From the NCBI GenBank assembly GCA_964599875.1, contig CAZRHE010000002.1, positions 1 to 64,000 on the forward strand: a stretch of DNA of 64,000 bases, written 5' to 3'. Below the pieces are notes generated by a model. The model searched no databases. It worked only from the letters and a program-made list of their open reading frames with translations, and was not told where the DNA came from. How positions within the stretch are numbered: position 1 is the stretch's first letter; each line of letters starts with the position of its first letter. This stretch comes from RGIG4097 sp964599875 (GTDB taxonomy: Bacteria; Bacillota; Clostridia; Christensenellales; CAG-917). Position numbers and translations under genes: made by a program. Positions 1-7,595 of the stretch are shown here, one piece after another.

Positions 1-171
1 CGCACAATCCAGTGAATTGTGCGTAGCCAAAGCGAACGAGGTGGTTGCCCTCGGCAAGCCCGAAGTGGACACACGTGAGGAAAGGGGAAATATAGATTAG
101 GTTACAAGCACTAAATTTTATTTCGCTTTCAAAGAAAGCGACTATGCTCTGGCGAAGCGTTACGACTATAA
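1..171. repeat. Non-coding hairpin-rich repeat-like stretch
   Basis: No gene is seen here. Bases 1-23 form an 8-bp perfect hairpin (CGCACAAT / ATTGTGCG, 7-nt loop). A second short inverted repeat (CGCTTTC / GAAAGCG) lies at about 124-140. The stretch resembles the dispersed structured non-coding repeats common in uncultured Clostridia. A similar hairpin-rich stretch lies at 50.4-50.8 kb in this window. It ends directly at the ATG of the next gene. Confidence 0.4.
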
Positions 172-855
172 ATGAAAAGAAACAGACAGCGCATTATTTA
201 TGAAGTGGCGCTGGGCGGAGTGGCGGCAGGTATCGCGACTTTGCTCGTCAGCCTTTCGGTCGTCGTGAAGTACGGGACGATAGGATTTTTCGTTGCTGCG
301 TGCGTCGCGCTTATGATTCCGCTGTCTCAAAAATACTACTTTGCGTCGATTGCGGCGTATATTGCATCCTCTTTGATTTCTTTTGCAATCACTGGGGATT
401 TTTTTGCGGTCGCGGGTTACGTCGTATACTTTGCGCCTATGTCCTTGCTTTCGGGGATTTTCATCGAGAAGAAAGTGAAACGCTATATATCTTTGCCGAT
501 TAAAATCGTGTATATCAATCTTGCGCTTGCGTTTTTATATTACGTTGCGGGGAACATTATGATATCCGAGGAACTCATCGGCGAAGTCCCTTATTGGGCG
601 GTTGCGATAGTCGGGACGGTTGTCCTTGTTGCGATAGACGTCTTGACGGAATTTGTCTACGAATACGTAAAACGCCGCACCGAAAAGGTGCTGAGGAAGA
701 GAAACGCGGACGAAAACGTCGAAACGGATGATGACGAAAATCCGTTTGAATTCGATTCTTTCGACGATTCTTTTTCGGGAACCGATGAAAAAGAAACTTC
801 CGAAAATTCTTCGGATGAAGAAAATACCGCCACTCCGTCCGAGGACGATAAGTAG
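172..855 (+). CDS. Multi-spanning membrane protein with acidic C-terminal tail
   Basis: A 227-residue protein of unknown function. About six hydrophobic segments are visible (roughly residues 11-31, 35-52, 55-75, 78-98, 110-131 and 139-166). A Lys/Arg-rich stretch follows (about 166-180), then an acidic, Ser/Thr-rich cytoplasmic tail of about 45 residues. Size and topology recall small ECF-type substrate-binding membrane proteins, but no diagnostic motif was seen, so no substrate is assigned. No Shine-Dalgarno is visible before the ATG. It is followed by the convergent arsR-type gene. Confidence 0.65.
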   Translation: MKRNRQRIIYEVALGGVAAGIATLLVSLSVVVKYGTIGFFVAACVALMIPLSQKYYFASIAAYIASSLISFAITGDFFAVAGYVVYFAPMSLLSGIFIEKKVKRYISLPIKIVYINLALAFLYYVAGNIMISEELIGEVPYWAVAIVGTVVLVAIDVLTEFVYEYVKRRTEKVLRKRNADENVETDDDENPFEFDSFDDSFSGTDEKETSENSSDEENTATPSEDDK

Positions 856-878
856 CGGTAGGGAGAGAAAAAACCGTT

Positions 879-1226
879 TCAGTTTGCGCCCAGCCTTAAA
901 AACTCTACGCCTGCGAGGAGTACGTCCTCGATTTTTTTATTTTTGAGGGAATAAAACACGATTTTGCCTTCTCGTCGCATATCGACTATTCCCGCGGATT
1001 TCAGATATTTCAGTTGATGAGAACAAGTCGTTTGGTTTATGGAAAGTACGGTGCACAAATCCGTCACGCACATTTCGCTTATAGATAGAGCGCATATGAT
1101 TTTCGTCCTCGTTGCGTCCCCGCATGCGGAGAAAAACTCGGATAGCGCGTAAATCGCGGCGTTGCGAGGGACGTACGCCTTGACGAGATTCACCGTGTTT
1201 TCGTCTAAAAGAATTTCCATACGCAT
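879..1226 (-). CDS. ArsR/SmtB-family transcriptional regulator
   Basis: A 115-residue winged-helix regulator. The ArsR core is clear: a GDATR motif, a recognition helix around QTTCSHQLKYL and a wing ending in REGKIVFYSL. The helix before the recognition helix carries MCVTDLC, close to the ELCVCDL metal-binding signature of CadC/ArsR. This makes thiol-ligated metal or redox sensing plausible, though the cysteine spacing is not canonical. An in-frame second ATG at 1220 lies 6 nt after a TATTAT box on the minus strand, so a leaderless start there is possible. The partner effluxer is not adjacent; the small membrane protein at 1311 is divergent from it. Confidence 0.85.
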   Translation of the reverse strand: MRMEILLDENTVNLVKAYVPRNAAIYALSEFFSACGDATRTKIICALSISEMCVTDLCTVLSINQTTCSHQLKYLKSAGIVDMRREGKIVFYSLKNKKIEDVLLAGVEFLRLGAN

Positions 1227-1310
1227 ATAATAACTTACTTTTGAGAGCGAATTTTTCGTAACTTTGTTTTATATCGGCGCATATTGTGATAAAAAGTCAT
1301 AGGAGAGGTT

Positions 1311-1493
1311 ATGTTCGAGGATAATTGGTATATGTTTTTGCTGATAATCTTTTTGATTTTCGCGTCCGACGGCAATATGTCGAATAGGGAAATCGCCGTG
1401 ATGGGAGCGGTGTTGTTTGCTTTGACGATGACCGCGAATTGCCCGTCGGAGCAGACAGACGATTGTTTTTGCAACCGCAGTGCAGGCGCGTGA
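1311..1493 (+). CDS. Small single-pass membrane protein
   Basis: A 60-residue protein with an N-terminal hydrophobic segment (about residues 7-18) and a second apolar stretch (about 27-42). It ends in a Cys-containing tail. A strong AGGAG Shine-Dalgarno lies 5 nt before the ATG, which supports real translation. It resembles the short hydrophobic spore or membrane peptides frequent in Clostridia. It is divergent from the ArsR regulator and could share its control region. The function is unknown. Confidence 0.5.
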   Translation: MFEDNWYMFLLIIFLIFASDGNMSNREIAVMGAVLFALTMTANCPSEQTDDCFCNRSAGA

Positions 1494-1581
1494 TAGTTTT
1501 TTAACCTTATACGTATACGGAGTTCAAACTCGCTTGCGGCTGTTGTCGATGATTAAAAATAATAAGCCGCGGAATTTGAAA

Positions 1582-1610
1582 TTGACAAAGTCGGCGCGAG
1601 CGATTATAAT
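1582..1610 (+). promoter_or_regulatory. Consensus sigma-A promoter of the marR gene
   Basis: TTGACA (1582-1587) and TATAAT (1605-1610) are separated by 17 nt, a perfect match to the vegetative consensus. The 17-bp operator-like repeat starts immediately downstream at the expected transcription start. Confidence 0.85.
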
Positions 1611-1611
1611 A

Positions 1612-1628
1612 TACTAAACTGGGTTAAA
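1612..1628 (+). promoter_or_regulatory. Operator-like repeat, copy 1 (marR promoter)
   Basis: The 17-mer TACTAAACTGGGTTAAA overlaps the predicted transcription start of the MarR gene. An identical copy lies at 2109-2125 before the next gene. The core AAC-TGG-GTT has dyad symmetry. The likely role is autoregulation by MarR (inference). Confidence 0.6.
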
Positions 1629-1641
1629 CATCGGAGCGACT

Positions 1642-2085
1642 ATGGCGACTAAAGAAAAATATAACGAGATATTCGAGCACATTATGAATCGGAAACCGTC
1701 GGGATTTCAAAAACTCATCGGCGACGTAAATTCGGGCGTCTGCGCGGTGTTGCGGATTTTGTATGAAACCGACGATAGCCTTTCGTTAGGCAAAATCAGC
1801 GAGAAACTCGAAATCAGCGAGGCGCGCGTTACCGCACTCGTAAAAAAGATGATTAAGAAAGGCTATATTCAAAAAGAAAAGGATAAGTCCGACGCACGCG
1901 TGACGAATATCAGACTTACGCAATCCGGGAAACAAGCGGTAGAAAACCTCAAAGAGATTTTGACGAGCAATATCGCTATGGTCGCAAACGAAGTGGGAAT
2001 AGATAAACTTATTGCATATCTCGAATTGACGGACGAAATCGAAGACGCTATGAAAAAACTTCCGCCTCCTCCCGATATAGAATGA
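1642..2085 (+). CDS. MarR-family transcriptional regulator
   Basis: A 147-residue winged-helix protein. The DNA-binding region is visible as LGKISEKLEISEARVTALVKKM, followed by the MarR wing with the family-typical DARVTNIRLTQSGK segment (compare the DRR...LT.G motif). The C-terminal helices would form the dimer interface. It lies downstream of a perfect consensus promoter and a 17-bp repeat that is repeated before the HXXEE gene. It therefore probably represses itself and that neighbour. The ligand is unknown. Confidence 0.9.
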   Translation: MATKEKYNEIFEHIMNRKPSGFQKLIGDVNSGVCAVLRILYETDDSLSLGKISEKLEISEARVTALVKKMIKKGYIQKEKDKSDARVTNIRLTQSGKQAVENLKEILTSNIAMVANEVGIDKLIAYLELTDEIEDAMKKLPPPPDIE

Positions 2086-2108
2086 GGGCGGGAATTTTTT
2101 TGAGAATT

Positions 2109-2125
2109 TACTAAACTGGGTTAAA
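2109..2125 (+). promoter_or_regulatory. Operator-like repeat, copy 2 (HXXEE gene)
   Basis: An exact copy of the 17-mer at 1612-1628, located between the marR stop and the Shine-Dalgarno of the HXXEE gene (AAAGGAG). Exact conservation between two regulatory regions 500 bp apart points to binding of the MarR protein encoded between them. Confidence 0.6.
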
Positions 2126-2145
2126 TAATCCCAAAGGAGAATAAA

Positions 2146-2823
2146 ATGAGAAAGATAAACAAGGTTTGGTTGAGCGTTTGGCTGTACGTTATTACTCTCG
2201 TCAGCGGAGCGGTGATAGGCGCGCTTATAGTGAAGTGGCAAGATTGGTCTATGCAAACTAAAATTTTTGCGTTTGCAACCGCGCTACTACCTCTGCACGT
2301 CCTTGAAGAATGGCGTTTCCCGGGCGGATTTCACTATATGTACAATGTTATGGCGAAGTCCGACGCTCCCGACAGATATCCGATGAATCAAATGTCGGAT
2401 ATGTGGACGAATTTTATCGGAGTGATTTTCGGCGTCGTCATTTTGGCGGTTGGAGTGAAACCTATTTTCTTAGTAATGCAACTGTTTCTTTGCGTCGCAG
2501 AAATTTTAGGACATACGAAAGGCGGCGTTTTTTCGTACAAGACGTTTAAGGCAAAGGGAAAGAAAACCATATACAATCCCGGCTTGTTTACGACCGTATT
2601 CGGATATTTGCCCGTCGCGGTTGCACTGATAATTTCTTTCGTTTTGGAGATATCTCCGCTTTGGTGGGAATGGATTGTAGGCGTCGCGTGTGGAATGGTG
2701 CTCGGAGGATTGTCGCTCAATCTGCCCGAAAAATTGACGAAGAGCAAAGAAACTCCTTATGCATACGATTGGGGAGACGGATACTTTGCAAAATTCACGA
2801 AAGAAGAAGACGAAATCGCTTGA
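2146..2823 (+). CDS. HXXEE-domain membrane protein
   Basis: A 225-residue multi-pass membrane protein. It contains the signature H-x-x-E-E at residues 51-55 (in LHVLEEW) at the edge of a transmembrane helix, which defines the HXXEE family. Other hydrophobic segments lie at about 8-28, 85-105, 140-170 and 175-195. The conserved His/Glu set suggests an intramembrane or membrane-edge metal or catalytic site, but the family has no established reaction. It follows the MarR gene and shares its operator-like repeat, so it is the probable regulated target. It is followed by a good terminator. Confidence 0.8.
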   Translation: MRKINKVWLSVWLYVITLVSGAVIGALIVKWQDWSMQTKIFAFATALLPLHVLEEWRFPGGFHYMYNVMAKSDAPDRYPMNQMSDMWTNFIGVIFGVVILAVGVKPIFLVMQLFLCVAEILGHTKGGVFSYKTFKAKGKKTIYNPGLFTTVFGYLPVAVALIISFVLEISPLWWEWIVGVACGMVLGGLSLNLPEKLTKSKETPYAYDWGDGYFAKFTKEEDEIA

Positions 2824-2913
2824 TAGATAAAGTCGAAAATAGACGATATTCCATACGCAAATAGATAAAATAGGCGCATTCGAAAGGTTTAATTTGATTG
2901 CGGTTGAAACTTG

Positions 2914-2939
2914 CGCAACGCTTTAAGCGTTGCGTTTTT
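2914..2939 (+). terminator. Intrinsic terminator after the HXXEE gene
   Basis: A 9-bp perfect stem (2914-2922 / 2926-2934) with a 3-nt loop, followed by five Ts. Confidence 0.85.
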
Positions 2940-3060
2940 GCGCCTTAAAACAGTGCGGATAATCGACGAAGATATTAGAATACGATTTCGTTTCGGTTGT
3001 TGAGTGATAAGGGTTAAAGCACAATATCTTATCCGCTTATTATCTTTATAGATTATATAT

Positions 3061-3088
3061 TTACTAAAAATCCGTTTTGGGTTATAAT
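3061..3088 (+). promoter_or_regulatory. uvrC promoter, apparently leaderless
   Basis: A perfect TATAAT lies at 3083-3088 with a weak -35 (TTTACT, 3061-3066, 16-nt spacer). The uvrC ATG at 3095 begins 6 nt after the -10 box, where transcription should start. No Shine-Dalgarno is present. Confidence 0.55.
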
Positions 3089-3094
3089 CATACT

Positions 3095-4906
3095 ATGGTC
3101 GATTTCAAAGCGAAACTGAAAGACGTCCCCGACAATCCCGGGGTGTATATGATGCTTGACGAGAGCGGTGAGATTATTTACGTCGGCAAGGCGAAAAATC
3201 TCAAAAAACGCCTGCGCCAGTATTTCGTCGATTCCGTGAAAACCGTCAAAGTTATGGCGATGCTCGACCACGTGACGGATTTCCGCTATATCATTTGCGC
3301 AAGCGAAGTGGACGCGCTCGTCACCGAAAACAACCTTATCAAAAAGCATACTCCGCAATACAACATTCTTTTGAAAGACGACAAGTCTTATCCTTTCGTG
3401 CGGATAGATTTGAAACAGAGTTATCCGACAATCGACCTTGTGCGTACCCTTAAAAACGACGGCGCAAAGTATTTCGGTCCTTATATGCAATCGGTGAATA
3501 TAAAGGATATTTTCGACCTTATACACACCGCTTTCCCCGTCCGCGACTGTCACCGCGACTTGTCGAAACCCTCTCGTCCTTGCCTCAACGCGCATCTTGG
3601 GAAATGTATCGCACCTTGCACCGGGAGGGTCAGTGAAGAGGAATATGCAAAGGAAATCGCGAAAGTCATAAACTTCCTAAAAGGCAACGACAGGGAAGTG
3701 GAAAAAGTCCTCATCGAAAAGATGATGAAGTTTGCAAAAGAGGAAAACTTCGAAGTCGCACAAAGATATAAAGAAAAACTTGCGGTGCTCGACAAAATCG
3801 TGCGAAAGCAGGTGTCCGCCTTGCCGAAGGATTTCAATCTCGACGTGTTTGCGCTCGAATCAAACGGCGTCTTTACGGCGGTCAATATGCTCGTCGTGAG
3901 AGGGGGGAAACTCGTCGGCGGAGAAAACAAGGTTTGGAGCGGTGCGGAAGAGGATTTGTCCTCATATCTTTATCAATTTTACAAAATCACCCCTCCTGTT
4001 GCGGATGAAATCGTTACCGACGGCGTCGTAAACGGCGACGCACTTGCAGAGGGCGTATCCGCTTTTGCGGGACGAAAAGTGTTGGTTCTCGAACCGAAAC
4101 AAGGGGTGAGAAAACAACTTCTCGACCTTGCGCACACCAACGCACTCGACGCACTCGAAAAGCACGGCACGGTGGAGGAAAGAAAGGAATTGCGCACCAT
4201 GGGTGCGGTCAAGCAACTTGCGGAATTGCTGGGGCTTAAAACACTCCCGAACCGCATAGAGGCATACGATATATCCCACGTATCGGGGGTTGACAAGGTG
4301 TCGAGTATGGTGGTTTTCGAAGGCGGCGAACCGAAAAAATCACATTATAGAAAATTCAAAATCAAAACCGTCGAGGGCAATAACGACTTTGCTTGTATGC
4401 GAGAAACTTTACTTCGCAGACTTGAAAGGCTGAATTCTCCCGACGAAACGGACGAGAGTTTCTCAACCCCTCCCGACCTCATTTTGATAGACGGGGGCAA
4501 AGGACAACTTGCATACGCAATCGACGCTTTGAAAGAGGCGGGACGCACGGAACTTGAAATACTATCCCTTGCAAAGAGAGAAGAAGAAGTGTTCCTCGGC
4601 AGTGCGCCTAAAGAGAGTATTTTGCTCCCGCGCGATAGCGTTGCGCTTTATCTCTTGCAGCGAGTGCGCGACGAGGCGCATAGGTTTGCGATAACCTTCC
4701 ACAGAAATTTGCACTCGAAGAGGATGGTCGAAAGCGAACTTCGCGAGATAGAGGGCATAGGACCTAAAAAGGCGACGGCGCTCCTTAAAAAATTCGGCTC
4801 CGTCGAAAACGTCAGAAACGCTACCGCTGAAGAGATTGCCGAAACCGACGGATTTTCGGTTGATAGTGCGGAAAAACTTTTGCGTGCGTTGAAAACTCCG
4901 AAATAG
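3095..4906 (+). CDS. uvrC: Excinuclease ABC subunit UvrC
   Basis: The dual-incision nuclease of nucleotide excision repair, acting with UvrA and UvrB. About 603 residues, normal for the family. It shows the N-terminal GIY-YIG nuclease domain (about residues 14-90), a four-cysteine cluster (C152, C163, C171, C175) matching the Fe-S ligands known in UvrC, a UVR domain that contacts UvrB (about 198-235), the RNase H-like C-terminal nuclease domain, and tandem helix-hairpin-helix motifs (about 545-600). The ATG at 3095 is preferred over an in-frame TTG at 3077 because the protein should start just before DVPDNPGVYMM. There is no Shine-Dalgarno; see the promoter entry. Confidence 0.97.
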   Translation: MVDFKAKLKDVPDNPGVYMMLDESGEIIYVGKAKNLKKRLRQYFVDSVKTVKVMAMLDHVTDFRYIICASEVDALVTENNLIKKHTPQYNILLKDDKSYPFVRIDLKQSYPTIDLVRTLKNDGAKYFGPYMQSVNIKDIFDLIHTAFPVRDCHRDLSKPSRPCLNAHLGKCIAPCTGRVSEEEYAKEIAKVINFLKGNDREVEKVLIEKMMKFAKEENFEVAQRYKEKLAVLDKIVRKQVSALPKDFNLDVFALESNGVFTAVNMLVVRGGKLVGGENKVWSGAEEDLSSYLYQFYKITPPVADEIVTDGVVNGDALAEGVSAFAGRKVLVLEPKQGVRKQLLDLAHTNALDALEKHGTVEERKELRTMGAVKQLAELLGLKTLPNRIEAYDISHVSGVDKVSSMVVFEGGEPKKSHYRKFKIKTVEGNNDFACMRETLLRRLERLNSPDETDESFSTPPDLILIDGGKGQLAYAIDALKEAGRTELEILSLAKREEEVFLGSAPKESILLPRDSVALYLLQRVRDEAHRFAITFHRNLHSKRMVESELREIEGIGPKKATALLKKFGSVENVRNATAEEIAETDGFSVDSAEKLLRALKTPK

Positions 4907-4919
4907 GAAAAAATAACCC

Positions 4920-4948
4920 TTGAAAACGGAGCGGAAATAAACTATAAT
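4920..4948 (+). promoter_or_regulatory. Promoter for the murB-PHP-whiA operon
   Basis: TTGAAA (4920-4925) and TATAAT (4943-4948) with a 17-nt spacer. A second TATAAT at 4981-4986 lies only 5 nt before the murB ATG at 4992, giving a possible alternative leaderless start. No Shine-Dalgarno precedes that ATG. Confidence 0.65.
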
Positions 4949-4991
4949 CGATATATCGTCACGTTTTACGCGCGCGCTCATATAATCTCGT

Positions 4992-5807
4992 ATGAGAATA
5001 GAGAGAAACGTATCGGCTGAAAAGATAACGACCTACAAGGGCGGCGGGACGATAAAGACGTTGTATCTGCCCGAAACGCAGGAAGAATTGATTTGCGTCG
5101 CAAAGGATTGTTTTATATTGGGCGGCGGCTCGAATATCATAATCGCGGACGGCGTAGTCGATACCCCCGTTGCGTCTACCGCACTACTAAACAAGGTGTG
5201 GATAGAGGACGGAAAACTGCACGCGGAGGCGGGCGCAAAGATTTCAAAAGCGATATCTTTCGGCAGAGAATACGGGCTCGGAGGATTTGAGTTTTTGTCC
5301 GGAGTCCCGGCGACCGTCGGCGGCGTAGTGAAAATGAACGCAGGAGCGTTCTTGCACGAAACGAAAGATTATATATCCAAAATCAAAGTATTAAACGGCG
5401 ATTGTGTCGAATGGCTGGATTTGTCCGCAGTCGACTGGAAATATAGAAAGGGTGCGAAAGGCGTGATATACGAGGTTGAATTCGCGCTTGAAAATACGGC
5501 GAGAGAAGAGTCGATAAGGCGCGCGAGAGGATATCTTTGCGAGAGAAAAAATCGTCAGCCGTCTTTGCCGTCCGCGGGGAGCGTGTTCAAAAACGCAGAT
5601 CTTCCCGCAGGGAGATATATAGACCTTTGCGGGCTCAAAGGAAAGAGAATAGGCGGTGCCGAAGTCAGCGAGAAACACGCAAACTTCATCGTCAATACGG
5701 GCGGCGGAAGCGCAAGCGATTATATCGCGCTTGCAAACCTTGCAAGAAAATCCGTCGAAGATAAATTCGGAGTGAAACTAATAAGAGAATTCGAGGTGCT
5801 TGAATGA
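4992..5807 (+). CDS. murB: UDP-N-acetylenolpyruvoylglucosamine reductase MurB
   Basis: The FAD-dependent second step of peptidoglycan precursor synthesis (UDP-GlcNAc-enolpyruvate to UDP-MurNAc) in the cytoplasm. Its 271 residues are slightly short for the family. The FAD-binding loop GGGSN is at 44-48. The C-terminal MurB domain contains the PSAGSVFKN motif with the catalytic serine (about S197) and the family-typical KGKRIGGAEVSEKHANFIVN segment. The N-terminus lacks a few residues compared with longer MurBs but keeps the TTYKGGG motif. It overlaps the next gene by 4 nt (ATGA), so the two are translationally coupled. Confidence 0.95.
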   Translation: MRIERNVSAEKITTYKGGGTIKTLYLPETQEELICVAKDCFILGGGSNIIIADGVVDTPVASTALLNKVWIEDGKLHAEAGAKISKAISFGREYGLGGFEFLSGVPATVGGVVKMNAGAFLHETKDYISKIKVLNGDCVEWLDLSAVDWKYRKGAKGVIYEVEFALENTAREESIRRARGYLCERKNRQPSLPSAGSVFKNADLPAGRYIDLCGLKGKRIGGAEVSEKHANFIVNTGGGSASDYIALANLARKSVEDKFGVKLIREFEVLE

Positions 5808-6559
5808 TAAGAGGCGATTATCATACCCATACTACGGCAAGCGACGGGAAAAGTTCGATGAAGGACAATATTCGTCGTGCGGTGGAAATCGGGCTTAAAG
5901 AGATTGCGATAACCGAACATAGTTTCGGCACCTTTCTCTATCACCTCACCTATCCTAAATTCGATTTCGAGAAGGTCAGTCAGGAACTGAAAAACAGGGA
6001 AAACGAAATCAAAGTCCTCGTCGGCGTCGAAGGGAATTTGTTGAATCCGAGCGGGGATACGGACGTGCCGAAAGACGTGATTCCGCATTGCGATATTTTG
6101 CAACTCGGATTTCATAGGTTTCTGCAACTGAAACACTTGAAAAACAATTGGCGGTTCGTGTTTATAAACGGATACGCGCCGAGAAAAAAGAGGGAAACTT
6201 TAATCGAAGTCAATACAAAGGCGTACTTGTCCGCTATGGACAGATATCCGATAGACGTCCTCGTGCACCTAAACGAAAGAGCCCTCGTAGACGTGGAAAG
6301 AGTGTGTAAAAAAGCGGCGGAAAAGGACGTGTATATCGAACTCAACGAAAAGCATATATCCGCACTCGAAGAGGATATAGACGCCGTCGTCGCAAGCGGA
6401 GTAAAATTCATAATCGGAACGGACGCGCACGAAACGGCGAAGATAGGAAAGATTGCAAAAGTCGAAAAATTCATAGAAAAACACCATATCCCGAAAGACA
6501 GGATTTACGGAATTGATAAGTCCCCCGTCTTCAAGGATAAAAGCAATTACGGAAAATGA
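5804..6559 (+). CDS. PHP-domain metal-dependent phosphoesterase
   Basis: A 251-residue PHP-fold hydrolase, the size of YcdX-type phosphatases. Metal ligands are visible: DYHTHT at the N-terminus (His7 and His9), ITEHS around residue 40, and a late IGTDAHE motif. The substrate cannot be read; relatives include histidinol phosphatase-like and sugar-phosphate phosphatases. It sits between murB and whiA with ATGA overlaps on both sides. This position is recurrent in Clostridia, where rapZ and yvcK usually also occur, but both are absent from this position. Confidence 0.85.
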   Translation: MIRGDYHTHTTASDGKSSMKDNIRRAVEIGLKEIAITEHSFGTFLYHLTYPKFDFEKVSQELKNRENEIKVLVGVEGNLLNPSGDTDVPKDVIPHCDILQLGFHRFLQLKHLKNNWRFVFINGYAPRKKRETLIEVNTKAYLSAMDRYPIDVLVHLNERALVDVERVCKKAAEKDVYIELNEKHISALEEDIDAVVASGVKFIIGTDAHETAKIGKIAKVEKFIEKHHIPKDRIYGIDKSPVFKDKSNYGK

Positions 6560-7530
6560 GCAAGGAAAATAATTTCAGAGAAACGGCAATCAGAGAATTG
6601 ACTTCCTCCCGCATACCTACGGGAGCGGAGGCGCGTGCGTTTTTGTCCGCCGTCGCAAAAAACGCCGGATACGTCCATATAAACGGCAAACGCAGAAACT
6701 ACGTCATGTCCGTGGACGGCTACGGCGAGGCGATGTATCTCGTGGGTGCGCTCAAAGAGTTGTATCCGTCCGAGTTTGAAATCTCCGCGGACGAAATCAA
6801 ATCGGGCTCTAAAAAGGGTGAGCGCGCGTACACGGTCGCGGTGCAATCGGGATTCGTCCTGCAACTGCTCGAAGACACGCATATCGCGGACGAAAAGGAA
6901 ACGGACGGAATAGAAGTCGAAGTGCCCAAGGAATTTGCAAGCGATTACGTGCTTGGCAGAGCGTATCTCAAAGGCCTATTTCTTGCGTGCGGCGGGGTTT
7001 ACGTGCCCAGCATTTCGGAGAGTAGCGAGAAAAAAGACGGCTATCATTTCGAATTCCGCCTCGAAGAAGAGGCGAGCGCGAAAAGCGTTGCGGCATTGCT
7101 TTTGGGATACGGCGTGCAAGCGAAAATCAGCGAAAGAGGAGCGATGCACCTTGTCTATGTCAAGGATAAAGAATCCGTGCTTAAAATGCTCGACGTTCTC
7201 GAACTTTACGATTGCGAAAGCACCCTCAACAAAATCATAGAGGAAAGGGAAACGGCAAACGCTTTGAATCGCGCGGTCATATGCGAAACGGCGAATCTCG
7301 ACAAGATTTACGAGGCGTCCAATAAGCAACTCGTAGCAATCGGAATCATAGAAGAAAGGGACGGACTTAACTCCCTTTCACCCGCACTTAACGAAACGGC
7401 GCAAGCAAGACTCGAATATCCGCAGGCGTCCCTCCAAGAACTTGCGGACATACTCGGAGTGAGCAAAAGTTGCTTGAACCATAGGCTCAGAAAACTCGTC
7501 GAAATCGCGGACAGCGGAGAGAGCGATTGA
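6556..7530 (+). CDS. whiA: WhiA DNA-binding protein
   Basis: A 324-residue WhiA homologue. The N-terminal degenerate LAGLIDADG homing-endonuclease-like region (for example residues 135-150, YVLGRAYLKGLFLACG) is followed by the WhiA-typical NALNRAVICETANLDK linker. A C-terminal helix-turn-helix follows, near LQELADILGVSKSCLNHRLRKL. In Gram-positive bacteria WhiA affects cell division and chromosome segregation, and in actinobacteria sporulation. It is the last gene of the murB-PHP-whiA operon (4-nt overlap) and precedes dnaE. Confidence 0.95.
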   Translation: MSKENNFRETAIRELTSSRIPTGAEARAFLSAVAKNAGYVHINGKRRNYVMSVDGYGEAMYLVGALKELYPSEFEISADEIKSGSKKGERAYTVAVQSGFVLQLLEDTHIADEKETDGIEVEVPKEFASDYVLGRAYLKGLFLACGGVYVPSISESSEKKDGYHFEFRLEEEASAKSVAALLLGYGVQAKISERGAMHLVYVKDKESVLKMLDVLELYDCESTLNKIIEERETANALNRAVICETANLDKIYEASNKQLVAIGIIEERDGLNSLSPALNETAQARLEYPQASLQELADILGVSKSCLNHRLRKLVEIADSGESD

Positions 7531-7595
7531 CAAAAACGACACTTTAACATACGAAAACGAACTGATAAAAGTCAAATAACGGAAGGAAAAGAAAA

